A DNA stretch of 64,000 nucleotides from Diploscapter coronatus (GCA_964036155.1 OZ038422.1:61651201-61715200), one strand, 5' to 3'. Positions 11,901-22,405 are shown, numbered from the stretch's first letter. Made by a program: numbers and translations. Notes: generated by a model from the letters alone, not told the origin.

Positions 11901-14900
11901 AGGAAGATAGCAGCAAAGGGAAACGAAAAGAAAGATGGAAACTTGGTGGTTGCTGCATTGCAATGGCTTGTGTCCTCGCGTTTCGATCGATGAATGTGAC
12001 TGACTGACAGATAAGCGACGCGGGGAAAAACGACTATTGATAAAACGCGATGGAAGGAAGACGGTGCAATTCAATCATTGGTGAAAACGGGACGCTCTCT
12101 CACCGATCGATCGCGAATTGTGAAGTTTGAAGAGGCGAGCGGCCAGAAAGATGGACCAGAGATAGGAAAGAGGAAAGCGGAGAGGGGTGGAATGGGAGGA
12201 AGAATTGAAAATAGGGAAAGTGATCGATCGATTCGCTGTGTCTAGCTGTTGGCTGACTGCGCAAAGCATTGCATTGTGTGTGTGAGAGAGAGAAAAGAGA
12301 TAGGACACATAAAAATACCGTCTCTCTTCTCTTTCGCACACATACACAGTCAGTCAGTCAAAGCAATGCAGCACAAATTACTCACTCCAAGGCTGTATTC
12401 GCTCTATTTCTCTCATCTCTGCCTCTCTCCGCTCGTCCACAGCATCGCATCGTCTCGCTGAGACACCCACAAAATGCGAATAATCGAAAGATGCAATTGT
12501 TTTTTTCTCAACCGACTATGATTCGCGAGTGAAAGGAAGAAGGAAAGAGAAAAAGATAGGAAGCAGCAGCAAATGGTGTCTTTCGAATGCCTACAACCGG
12601 CTGTGTCTCAGTCTCTGTCGCCTCCCTTCCCCTTTTCACTAGGCATCTCTCGAATATAGCCCCGGCGAATTCATGTTTCTCATCACGTATGTACTACGAG
12701 TTTTCGGGTGTGTTGGAGGGAATTGATTTGTGAATTCGCGACCCTTAAGATCTTATTCTTTTCTAGCGCACTGTATTGCCTATCTGTGTCCTTCTCTCCC
12801 TCTCGTCCAGTTTCGTGCTATGTCTGCAATCGATACGCGTCTGGTTCTTTATAGTCAGAGAGGGGTCTACTGCCGATTGTATCATCGGTACGGGGAAAGA
12901 TCGGGCGCAACGAGGAGATCGAAAGACATTGGAAGAGATTGAAAAGCGAGAGACTGTGTTCGGGGTGTTGCACAAAACAAACAGAAAGTAATGCGAGAGA
13001 GATAGAGCGAATGTGAATTCGAATAGGATCAATTGTATTGATTCGTCGATTTGTCAAAGGGGAAGGGAAGGGAAGAGAAGGAAAGTGAAACCACACACAA
13101 CCCCTTTCCGCCGAACAATAGAGCAGCATATGAGAACGAAAGAATGAGACAGAGAAATAGCACACACAGCGATAAAGAATGAATTGCGCGCGCTCTCGCT
13201 CGCTTATATTCCGAGGGAGCAATGCTGCTATTCTACTATGAAAGAGTCGATCACAGCGAGAAAACCAATAATGCTGCCCCATACTTCTTCCAGCAGCAAA
13301 ATATTGAAGTCGTTAAAGGTGTTTATACGAAATGGAAGAACTATATGTGTTGAGAACGACGATCGATAATTGAATATACGGTAAAAGTGGAAATGCGAGT
13401 AAAAAACAACATGAAAGAATTCCAAGCAAAGTATCAATTGCCGGAGAGAGTGAGGAGGACGCGCGTGCGGCCAAGAGTGGAGAATTGCTGCTGTATGTCG
13501 ATGTGGCGATGGAGAATGGGGTGCCCAGGCAGGCAGGCCGAGAGGCAATGCGAGAGGCTCTCTTGTCTTCTGTTTTGTCCCTATTTCATTCTTTTCCCTT
13601 CACGTTTTCGCTTTCCATCTCTTCTTTCTGCTTATACTGCTGCTGCAGCACCACACAGCCCTTGCACTGGGCAGAAGCCTTCCTTCTCACTTTTCTTTTC
13701 TCTGCTTCTTTCGAATGCGTCTCTCTCTCTCTCTCGCTGGCATAAGGCTGCTTCTAGACAAACCCCCAGCCGATGTGAGATCGATATAAGCAGGCAGCAG
13801 CCCGGCGAAATGTCGGGGGAGAGAGCGGCCAGAGAAACGAAGACAAACGGCGAAATATGAAGCGACGAGAGTGCGAGACGGAGGGGGAATGGAATGAAAA
13901 ACAGACAGACGCGCTATTCGCTATGGACAAATCCCCCTTCCCTCGACTGCTGCTGCCTTTCACTCCCTTGCCAGTTCCATTGATTTTTGCCCGCTGAAGT
14001 GAAAAGATGAACGCAGCAGCAATTTTGAGAGGACACGACGAAGAGGATTTGATAAACAACACAATTGTCTGAGTTTCCGAGGAAATGAAAAATATTGATC
14101 AAAATGCAAGAAATGATTGAAGACCTACCGCTTTCCGAACGTGGTGTTCACAGTAGCCGCAGTATTTGACGTTTCGATTTATTCCGCCCTCCTCGCATAA
14201 AAGTCCCCGCTGCTGAGCACACGTGACGTGAAAGCCTCGCTGAAATTTCTTGCTAATCAAGAGAACATATTGGACGCTCTAAAGTTTGCTAATAGAGTGA
14301 ATCACCCCCATGTGATCAATCGATTCATCTTCCTCATTCACTCCCCTCTCCGGTTCTCACCTTGCAACCAGTTTTATTGCATGACATGCAAGCCCCGATA
14401 TTGGCCGCTTCGTTATTTCCCTCGGCAGCACAGATGTAGCAAATCTTCTCGAATCTAAACTCCCAAGTAATCTTATTGAATTTATGATTTGATTTTTTTT
14501 ATATACCTATCCGCTGGAACGTCAGCTAAAATGACGGGATCCATGCTGTGGACGTCGCCAAACCGCACCTCAGGAATGTAGAGTGCGCAAATAACATGAG
14601 CCCAGCCATGCTTTTCCGTCCGTTTCAACGCCCCGTAACTTGACGGGCAAAGTTCGCACCGGACAGGAATTTTCTAAGTTCGTCAATTTGAAAATTAGGA
14701 GAAAATTGAAAGGTACCCCATTCGGCTCCCCGTTTGTCTGCGCCCCATTGGTGCAAGAAGACGAGGCGGTGCATTTTGCACAGAGCCACTCTCCCTCGGG
14801 CACTTCTTGGATGCCATAACAACCCTGATGCACAGCTACCTCGCAATCTGGGCCGTCGCAATAAATTAGCGGATTGTCCGTCCATCCATTTTCATCTGAA

Positions 14901-14932
14901 CAAACGCAACATCCGCCTAACATCTCTTTCAT
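8992..14932 (-). CDS. zfp-1: PHD-finger chromatin factor ZFP-1 (AF10/MLLT10 homologue)
   Basis: Chromatin reader that partners with the DOT1-type H3K79 methyltransferase and tempers Pol II transcription in C. elegans. Thirteen exons join in phase: 14932-14717, 14673-14507, 14454-14361, 14239-14129, 11233-11118, 11069-10932, 10879-10666, 10624-10489, 10446-10168, 10122-9875, 9829-9420, 9375-9204 and 9159-8992, giving about 822 aa. Residues 1-195 form the AF10-type extended PHD module: PHD finger (GGCCVCSDENGWTDNPLIYC), zinc knuckle (CELCPSSYGALKRTEKHGW) and second PHD (ICYICAAEG...HVTCAQQRGLLC). The middle is low complexity, with an 11-glutamine tract. At about 530-572 lies the octapeptide/leucine zipper (LLERQWEQGSQFL then LLSCLHQLKSENMRLEEQLL) that binds DOT1 proteins. 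A ten-codon-scale uncertainty remains at the exon 12 donor. Exon 4 and exon 5 are separated by 2.9 kb. Confidence 0.95.
10767..10799 (-). repeat. CAG/CAA glutamine repeat inside zfp-1 exon 7
   Basis: Eleven consecutive glutamine codons in mixed CAG and CAA form follow SAPQ-type sequence in the low-complexity middle of ZFP-1. The mix of codons lowers slippage, so the tract is probably fairly stable. Confidence 0.85.
11234..14128 (-). other. Large zfp-1 intron 4 separating the PHD exons from the rest
   Basis: This 2.9 kb intron is far longer than the 40-60 nt introns around it and divides the PHD-finger exons from those coding the polyQ and leucine-zipper half. In C. elegans a short ZFP-1 isoform lacks the PHD fingers, so an internal promoter here is a reasonable inference. 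The intron is rich in GA, CT and TG runs, and holds an inverted repeat at 12266-12369. I find no supportable coding exon in it. Confidence 0.6.
12266..12369. repeat. Low-complexity inverted repeat in the zfp-1 intron
   Basis: TGTGTGTGTGAGAGAGAGAA at about 12275-12294 is the imperfect reverse complement of the CTCTTCTCTTTCGCACACAT stretch at about 12324-12343. Outside these, GCATTGC (12266-12272) pairs with GCAATGC (12363-12369). The transcript could fold into a hairpin of about 100 nt with a short loop. The simple sequence makes chance origin possible. Confidence 0.55.
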
Positions 14933-14954
14933 CGTAATCGACTCGGTTAATTCT
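14933..14954 (-). other. zfp-1 leader and putative trans-splice acceptor
   Basis: On the minus strand ATATTTCCAG ends at 14953, giving a 20-nt leader before the zfp-1 ATG. No upstream coding exon is seen, so this is probably a spliced-leader site. Confidence 0.5.
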
Positions 14955-15796
14955 GGAAATATCTTTTTTTATCTAGAGGTAAGTCAGAAATTTGTTGAGA
15001 GGAAAATTTGCTTACATGTTTTATGCAAGAGTATCAGTGTCGGGCTGAAAATGTTTGACATGAGAATAGATGGTGCCGCGGTGATGAAGAGGTGGAAATG
15101 ATGTCGGGGCGAGCGAGTTGTTATCAGCCGCCCAGCAACTACTAGCGGGGCTTGATTATCGATTTCTGATAAGATGATCGAACCGGCGACCTGCAATTAC
15201 CTTATCAAGTTTGATGATCACAAGAAATTCGAATTGGCTATTTATCGATCACTCTGACGAATTGTAAATTTTGATGGGATATTAGATAAGGGAACTTTTA
15301 TGACATACAAATAAATCAAGATGCAAATGATGATGGATTGACCTTTGAAGAATATGCTAGGGTCAGCACAGATTTGATCAAGAAAAATCGCGATACTTCA
15401 AAGAGGGGTGTCTCAGAAAAAAGGTTGAATCGGGAAAGATTATATTTTTAAAAAAAAATTGTATATCCAGGACCACGCCCATGGCAACTACTATGTTCGC
15501 GGATACGATATACAATGCGAGTGATGATGAGATAGTCCCAGCACTCAGAGCGCGACCTTTCTCTCTTCTTCTAGTGTTATGATAGGGGGCGACGACGATG
15601 CAAAGAAGAAGAAGAAGATAACGATGATATGATGATGATGATGGAAATTGATGAACAAGGTAAAACGAGAAGAAGACGGGAACGAGGGAGAGAATGCAGA
15701 GGACGAGAGAGCGAAGTTAGAAGGGGCACCTAGGCGCGCTCTCGCCTCTCTCCTGACCCCATTGTCTAAGAGAGAAGGGGTAAGGAGAGTGAGACA

Positions 15797-15830
15797 GAGT
15801 GAGAGAGAAAGAGAGAGAGAGAGAGAGAGA
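15797..15830. repeat. (GA)n microsatellite upstream of zfp-1
   Basis: An almost pure GA run of about 34 bases, about 870 bp upstream of the zfp-1 start. GA/CT runs are common in nematode promoters and often nucleosome-depleted, but this role is only inferred. Confidence 0.85.
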
Positions 15831-16836
15831 TCGCGGGGGACACACCAGCCCAATCGATACGACCGATGGAGAAACGCGCAAACGGGGTGACAGGAAAAAT
15901 AGACACATACAGTAAGAAAGCAAGACTGTCAATCGATAGAACTACAGCGATAAGAAAGGGGGGCTTTGGTTGTAAAGAAGAAATGAATATCGATCTGTGG
16001 GGGATTCGTGAGTGAAAATCGAACAACTCCCGATCTTTTTCCATGGAGGCGGGAAAAATCGGGTGCGCATCCCTAGGAAAGAAGAACAAAACGAACTTTT
16101 CACGAATTTTCAAAAATGACAACTTTAATTTTCTCGACGACTCTGCCCACTATGTTTATGTTCTCGAGCGATAAAATAAAATTCTAGTTGCCCCTTTCCT
16201 AGAATTGAAAAAAAAAAAAATGAAATTCCCCCCGAGCGAGCGAGCACCGCGGGAGACATTTTAGATAGCCTCGAGCATGAAAAGAGACGAAGCGTCAATA
16301 ATGCGCCTTTCCTATAGCACCGTAATCGATAGAGGAAGCGAAATATTTTAAGACCGAAAAGAAATCGATATAAGAAATGGGAATTTATTTTATCGAATGA
16401 AGAAAACTTCGCTTGGAAATTGATGATTTTGAGAAGAGAAGGAAGTTTCATGAATGATAGCAGAGATTAAAATTACGCAAAGAATCAGAGAATGATTTCT
16501 AGGTGATATGGAATAATTTAGCTAGAAAAATAATGAGGTTGCAAAAAAGACCAATTATGCAAAGTCAAAGACGGAGGGCCAGAGAGAAAGGGAAAGAAAT
16601 GTGAGGAGAGAGCGAATTTGACTAGTGCTAGGGAGGCGATCGATAAAAATAGAGAAAGAGAGCGCAAAGACGCAGTCGGAAAGGAGATAGCATTGGAGAA
16701 AGATGGAGAGGACGCACATACAGCAGCGAGGCCCTCTGTCTGGCTGGGGTTGGCGAGTGTGGCCCCAAGAGTAAAATGTGTGTGGACAATTGTAAGGGTC
16801 CGATTCAGACCGATATAAACCTGGACATAAAACTCG

Positions 16837-16923
16837 CACCTCCTCTGAGAGAGAATTCATAGAATCGAACCCAAGAAAGTAGGACACCCTTCTTACATTC
16901 AAAGGTATACTGTAGCCTGGACG
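16837..16923. repeat. Two short repeat units upstream of cdk-9 (copy 1)
   Basis: Unit R1 (16837-16884, starting ACCTCCTCTGAGAGAGAATT) reappears imperfectly at 17993-18030 inside cdk-9 intron 2. Unit R2 (16901-16923, AAAGGTATACTGTAGCCTGG) reappears at 17174-17195 as AAAGGTATACTGTAACTGGA. The spacing and order differ, so this is not a simple tandem duplication. It could be relics of a dispersed element or repeated regulatory sites. Confidence 0.7.
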
Positions 16924-17173
16924 ACGAGAACCTTACAGTAATCGATAATTTCTGAGAGGATGAAAAATAAAAAAAAAATTGCATGAAAATAAAGACTAAA
17001 TGTTTCTATGAAGACGAAAAATAAAGCGATATTTATTGATTTCTAGCACATTGAAAATTGATAGAAAATGCGAAGCACACTAGTGGTTTTGATCATTCTT
17101 TCCAATTCTATCGATTTTTACGACCCTTTTCTTATTTTTCTCTCAAAAAGTGCAGCAAAATCGATTTTCTCCC

Positions 17174-17195
17174 AAAGGTATACTGTAACTGGACG
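17174..17195. repeat. Second copy of repeat unit R2
   Basis: AAAGGTATACTGTAACTGGA then CG, the same as 16901-16923 apart from a one-base difference and a one-base gap around the GCC, lying 280 bp upstream of the cdk-9 ATG. Confidence 0.75.
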
Positions 17196-17461
17196 CTTTT
17201 CTAGACGAAATAACTATGCGTTTTTCCGGTTTTACTTGCAAATAAGGTTTTTCTTGAAAAATCGATTTCTTCACATTTTGTCCATTTATTTCTTCGCTCT
17301 TCCATTCACGCTCTAGACACTTGTTAATTTTCTTTTCTCTTCGCTCTTTCGCAATTTTCGCACTGGGTTTACGCTCAGTCATGTTTTTCGCAATTTTTCG
17401 TCTATTTTTCCGGTTTTTTCGTGATTTTCTATAACTTTTCCGTATTTAGCTGTAATTGGTG

Positions 17462-20400
17462 ATGTCGGAAAAGGATAGGAGTGGAGCGCCGTCGCAGGCA
17501 CAGTTCAATCAGCCGTCGAACAAGCACAGAACTCATCACAGGTACGGGGGAAGTCCCTATAAACAATTGAAAATCACTGCGGGGATTTCCTCGACCCGAG
17601 CGGATTTTGAAAATCTGCATAAAGATTTTACGGTTGAAGAGTGAAAATCACTACGGGTGCTGACTCTTTCAGATTTTGAGGTTTAGTAGTAGAAAACCTC
17701 GGCAAGAAAATAAAAAAAAAATTACGGGGTTTCCTCGTCCAAAATTTGATTTTAAATCGAGTATTTTCAGGGACCCGAACAATCAGCACCATGGAAATCA
17801 CCAGCAGCAGGGAACCAGCAGTACGAGCGCCTCGTCGACCGGGGGTCCGCCCGCTAAACTCATCAAAACCGAGGACGGCTCCGCGCAGCAAATCAGATGG
17901 AGCGGGTAATTAACTCGTTTAGTTTAATTAGAGCAGCTAAATCAAGTCAATTATCGACTTTCTTTGATAAAAGCTTAGGAAATTCTATTTTATACCTCCT
18001 TTGAGAGAGGATTCCAATAAGAAGTAGGAGGATTTTATTATTAGAAGATTCTTTTTTCAGGAACAACCAATTTCCACCCGACGCAGAAACGAAGACGAAA
18101 ATGGACAATTGCAGAGTAAGTTCTTGAAAATGTTACAATTTTTGATAAAATTGCTACTTCCTTGGTAAAAATGGCAGAGCTAGCAACTTTTTTGGTAAAA
18201 GCGTACCATTTTCAGGTGACCCGCCAGCTGCAGGAGTACATGGACAACTTCAAAGCGCCCTACATCAACGACGTGCAGAACTACGAGCGGCTGCAGAAAA
18301 TCGGACAGGGCACTTTTGGGTGGGTCTTTTCTATAGCAAGAATACCGCTTTGGTCAAAATATCATTTTTTGACTTCAAAGTTAGAATTTTATCAGATTCG
18401 CCATTTGGGTGAAAATAACATGAAAAATGGTAGCATTTAGTTAAACATGCCAAATATTCCACTAAAACATTTTTTTTCCAAGCATATTTTTTCCAAAAAA
18501 AAATCCCTTTTTCAGTGAGGTATTCAAGGCGCGTTGCAAGCGGACGGGGAAAATGGTGGCGTTGAAGAAGATTCTGATGGAGAACGAGAAGGAAGGCTTT
18601 CCGATCACCGCCCTGCGCGAGGTCAAAATGCTCCAGCAGCTCAAGCACGAGAACATCACTGAGCTCATTGAAGTCTGCTGTAGTAAAGGTTACTTTTTAC
18701 TTGTATTTTTGGCCTTGTGAAAATTCAGCGAGTTTTTAGTAGAAACTTATATTGGTGAAGATGAATTTATTTTTTAATTTGATTTCTTGGAAAGCTCCGA
18801 GTTTTTGTGAGAAATTTATTTGTAAAATCGGAACTTCGAACTTTTCAAATGGATAATTTTTCAAAATGTACTTTTCTGGCGTTTTTAATAGCTTGAATTT
18901 CATATGCCATAGATTTAGAAAGTTTATATTTTTCCTAAATGATATGTTGGTAAAAGGAAAGACATGAAATTTCCAAGAGACTACTTTTTCAAGGTTAAAA
19001 TTTTAAAATCAATTTTCAGCCACCCAATACAACCGGGACCGCTCGACGTTCTATCTCGTGTTCGCCTTCTGTGAGCACGATCTGGCCGGCCTGCTCTCCA
19101 ACAACAAAGTTCGACTCAGTCTCGTTCATATCAAGACGCTCATGAAGGTTCACTTTTCCCTATTTTTTCTAAAAATGCCTGATTTTCTAGTTTTTTTTTC
19201 AATATCTGCCTATAAAATGATCTAGATTTACTGAAGTAATTTTTTTTGTAAATTTTTATTCAATATTGAAATTTTCAAAAAAAAAATTGTATAAATTCCG
19301 TTATTTTCGAATTCGTTATTCTTCAGCACATGTTCGGCGGTCTCTACAAGATCCACAAGAGCAAGATCCTGCACAGGGACATGAAGGCTGCGAACGTGTT
19401 GCTTTCGAGGGATGGCGTTTTGAAATTGGCTGACTTTGGCCTTGCAAGGACTTTTATGCGGCCCTCTGAAGGTGTGCATATTTATAGGGGCATTTGAATA
19501 ATGCCAGATTAATTTTCAAGGCCAGCCCCGGCCCGTCTACACAAACAGAGTCGTGACGCTGTGGTACAGACCCCCGGAGTTGCTGCTTGGTGGGATTTTT
19601 TTTTTAATTTAAAAATATCTTTAAAACCTGGTCTGTAGCAAATTTTATGAAAAAGTAGGAGCTTCATAATTTCATGTAAAATATGTATTTTTGAAAAAAA
19701 AGAATGATTAAAATCGACCCTAATAAAATTGCTGAAATTTAGAGTTACGCAAAGATTTTGAGCTCTCTTCCTGCAAAAATACCCTAACCAAGAATTCTTA
19801 TTTTCTAGCATTTCTAAGGATTCTCGCATTTTTATAAAATGCCAAGAATGTGCATATCTTTAATTTTCCAGGTGATCGACACTATACGGTGAAAATCGAC
19901 ATCTGGGGCGCGGGCTGCATTATGGCTGAAATGTGGACGAAGTCTCCTCTCATGCAGGGAGATTCCGAGCCAAGGCAGTTAGAACTCATCTCCCAACTCT
20001 GCGGCAGCATTAATAAGGAGGTGGGATCTTGAAAATAACGTCATTAACTGCAATTACAGTAAAATCGAACAACTGTTTGCAAGAGTAGAGAAGAAAGTTG
20101 CTGAAATTTTATAACAGCATCTTTACCTGAAATTACGGTCTGATAAATATCGCGCAATTTTTAAAGAAAGATTAATAAGGAGTTTGGGATTTTAAATCAA
20201 CGTCTAGCTTAATTACGATTTTGTAAAATATTTTAAAAAAATATACTGAAAGAGTGAAAAATGACGATTGAAAAGAATCTTTCGAAAGGGCAGTTTTGTA
20301 AAAATATCACCAATTTTGGAATTTTGAATTTTCAGGTCTGGCCCGAAGTCGAGAAGATGCCCTACTACAACCGGGTCGAACTTAAGCAGGGTTACCCTCG

Positions 20401-21256
20401 AGTTCTGCTGCAGAGGGTTGGAAATCTGATTAAGGTATTCAAAATTTTAACATTTCTCGAGTTTTCCAGGAAAATAAGTTTTCTTATCTTTCTGAATCGG
20501 ATTTTTATACAAAAATAAGGATATGATTGAATTTTTAGGACGCGCACGCGTTGGCTCTTCTGGATAAATTGCTGTCGATCGACCCTGGGAAGAGACCTGT
20601 GGCCGAAGACGCGCTGGACGACATTTTCTTCTTCACCGATCCCCTTCCCACTCCCAACATTAGAGACCTCATGGATAAATTGACGGTAGGCAAATTTTTG
20701 ACTTATAAAAAAAATCACTTTTTTATTCTCCAGAACTAATCCCAAAATTGGGCAAACCGAGTAAAATTTCTGAAAAATAACTAGACTTATTTTGAACAAT
20801 ATCACTTATCAAAGTATGGCTTTAAATATCGAGATTCTTTGAAGAGTTTATTCACTTTTTCATTATCAATACTATTCCCTTCTCACAATTAGATGAACTC
20901 TACAGATTGTGGTATATGAAATGAGCTATTTTCCATGAGAAAAATTCTAGAAGATGGGTTTTGAGTGAAAATTTAATTTCTAGGGCACCTCGTACTTCGA
21001 ATTTACGGCTGCTCGAGGAGCGCACGCGAATCGCCAGCCGCAGAGACCGCAGCATTCGTCCGTCCAGTCGAATGCCAACAACAGACATGCTAATCCGGTA
21101 TGAATATGTTTGAGAATAGAATCTTGTAAATAAGTTTCCAAAGAAAAAATTTAGAATGAAAGTTTTGAAGTGAAAACTTTGAAAGTAAAATTGGGAATAT
21201 TTTAGAAATTAATGTTCTTATTTCAGGATGGCCAGTACCGTGACATGATATTTTAA
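17462..21256 (+). CDS. cdk-9: Cyclin-dependent kinase 9, catalytic subunit of P-TEFb
   Basis: Nuclear kinase that, with cyclin T, phosphorylates the Pol II C-terminal domain and pausing factors to release elongation. Thirteen exons join in phase: 17462-17541, 17771-17905, 18061-18115, 18216-18319, 18516-18688, 19020-19147, 19327-19471, 19521-19589, 19872-20020, 20336-20434, 20539-20685, 20984-21097 and 21227-21256, giving 475 aa. Residues 1-100 are a His/Gln/Ser-rich extension not found in human CDK9. The kinase follows with IGQGTFGEVFKA (P-loop, about 119-130), MVALKKI (ATP lysine), PITALRE (the helix that named the family, about 155), [11 protein letters not shown] (about 241-251), DFG (261-263) and [15 protein letters not shown] with T-loop Thr about 286. 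The last exons carry a short basic, Asn/Gln-rich tail. All kinase landmarks are present. The ATG follows a TATTTAG acceptor by 12 nt. Confidence 0.96.
17993..18030. repeat. Second copy of repeat unit R1 (in cdk-9 intron 2)
   Basis: ACCTCCTTTGAGAGAGGATT followed by CCAATAAGAAGTAGGAGG resembles 16837-16884, with a deletion in the second half. It lies just before the exon 3 acceptor. Confidence 0.6.
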
Positions 21257-21458
21257 AAACTATGGGTACGGATTTATGATTCCGTTTTCTTTGAAATCTA
21301 GATTTTCCTAAGTAGTAGGATTTTTCCACTAAAATATGTTTGTCATTTTTCTCCATTCTTGTTTGTTTATGACTTTTCTTTTATTGATTGGTGGTCATAA
21401 TTTTTGTGTTGAAATTTTTGAGAAAAGAATCGCGAATTTAGTCTCTATTCGTGCCAGA

Positions 21459-21620
21459 CCTAGAGAGGGACGATCGCCAAAAAGCCTTTGCGACCTATCC
21501 TCGGTATATTTTCTTAACAAATTTCCCTCTTCAACTTGTGCTTCATAAATATTTTCACAAGTGCGACTTGGTATTACCACCGATTTTGGATCCTGTGACC
21601 TACTTCCTATAGCTGATTTT
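21459..21620. repeat. Dispersed repeat, copy A
   Basis: Alignable with 55114-55275 over about 160 bp in the same orientation. Shared blocks include GATCGCCAAAA, TATATTTTCTTAACAAATTT, TGCGACTTGGTAT and the CCT(A/C)TAG end. The copies are diverged with small gaps, so the duplication is not recent. I cannot name the element family. Confidence 0.75.
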
Positions 21621-22083
21621 CGTCTGGCGAAAGTGCTCCCTAGGTCTGATCCGTGCTGCTTGTTAAGATTTGTTTATTTTGAAGCTTTTTCGCTTTTTTC
21701 AATTTCTTGTGATTCTCAATTATTTATTCCACAACTTTTCTTTTTTTAATTTAAAAATCAACTTATCTTCGTGACGGGATAAAAATAAATTCGTTTTTTT
21801 TTATTTTCATTTTTTCAACAGAAAGGTTTAATACCACACCAATTATCTGCTTCAATTTCTCTATTTTTTCAATGTTTTCAAATATGACTCACTAACAATA
21901 AGTTGCTAGTGAGTGGAAGTTCTGTGTCACTTTGCAATGTGTTTTGCAGAGTGGAAATTGAAAATGATCTACTCGTTGGAAATTTCAAATTCCTATCGAT
22001 TTTTCTTTAAATTTTCTAGACAAATTCGTCCCTTTATCGATTTCTGCCGAAGTTTACTACTTTTTGAAAAGGCAACTTGGAAA

Positions 22084-22190
22084 CTGCGAGACATTGAGAA
22101 ATAGCGTGGTAAAAGAAAGCCTAACATCCCATACCCTACCCTAACTCTATACTATTTCGTCTATGTCTCGTGTCTCATCGTCTCGCGATT
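22084..22190. mobile_element. MITE-like palindromic element, copy 1
   Basis: The left arm (GCGAGACATTGAGAAATAGC, 22085-22104) is imperfectly the reverse complement of the right arm (TACTATTTCGTCTATGTCTC, from about 22150, then repeated TCTCATCGTCTCGC). The centre contains a CCATACCCTACCCTAAC-type sequence. Copies 2 and 3 lie in introns at 35.9 and 42.9 kb. There is no coding capacity, so a non-autonomous fold-back element is the best reading. Confidence 0.65.
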
Positions 22191-22405
22191 TTCAAATAGC
22201 CATTGAAAAGATAAATTTTCTAAAAACTTCTAAAGAACATCTTATTATCTTTGAAAATTTTGAAGAGAAAATTCTCGAAAACTGCAGATTACTCTGACTT
22301 GAAATTATTATTCCGGAAATGAGCTTTAGCATTGAAAATATTTTAAAAATTTGAAAAACTGGAATAATATTTGCAGTACTCACTCCTCCATTCGAGCCTG
22401 GGATA

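Larger units (their letters stand above)
14955..17448. other. Divergent upstream region shared by zfp-1 and cdk-9
   Basis: 2.5 kb between head-to-head genes. It contains a GAA/GAT-rich stretch (15600-15650), a (GA)n run (15797-15830), an A-tract near 16209-16220, many ATCGAT words, and the short repeats at 16837-16923 that recur near cdk-9. Open frames here are low-complexity translations, so no gene is called. Confidence 0.6.
21257..22376 (+). other. cdk-9 3' region and spacer before the scavenger receptor gene
   Basis: An AATAAA at 21784-21789 may end the cdk-9 message, about 530 nt after the stop. The stretch holds one copy of a dispersed repeat (21459-21620) and one MITE-like palindrome (22084-22190), listed separately. 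No coding sequence is seen. The next gene begins after an ATATTTGCAG acceptor at 22376. Confidence 0.6.

Noticed and set aside
13387..13860. 157-codon frame within the zfp-1 intron
   Set aside because: Generated by CT/TC-rich simple sequence; Ser/Phe/Leu-rich translation with no similarity.
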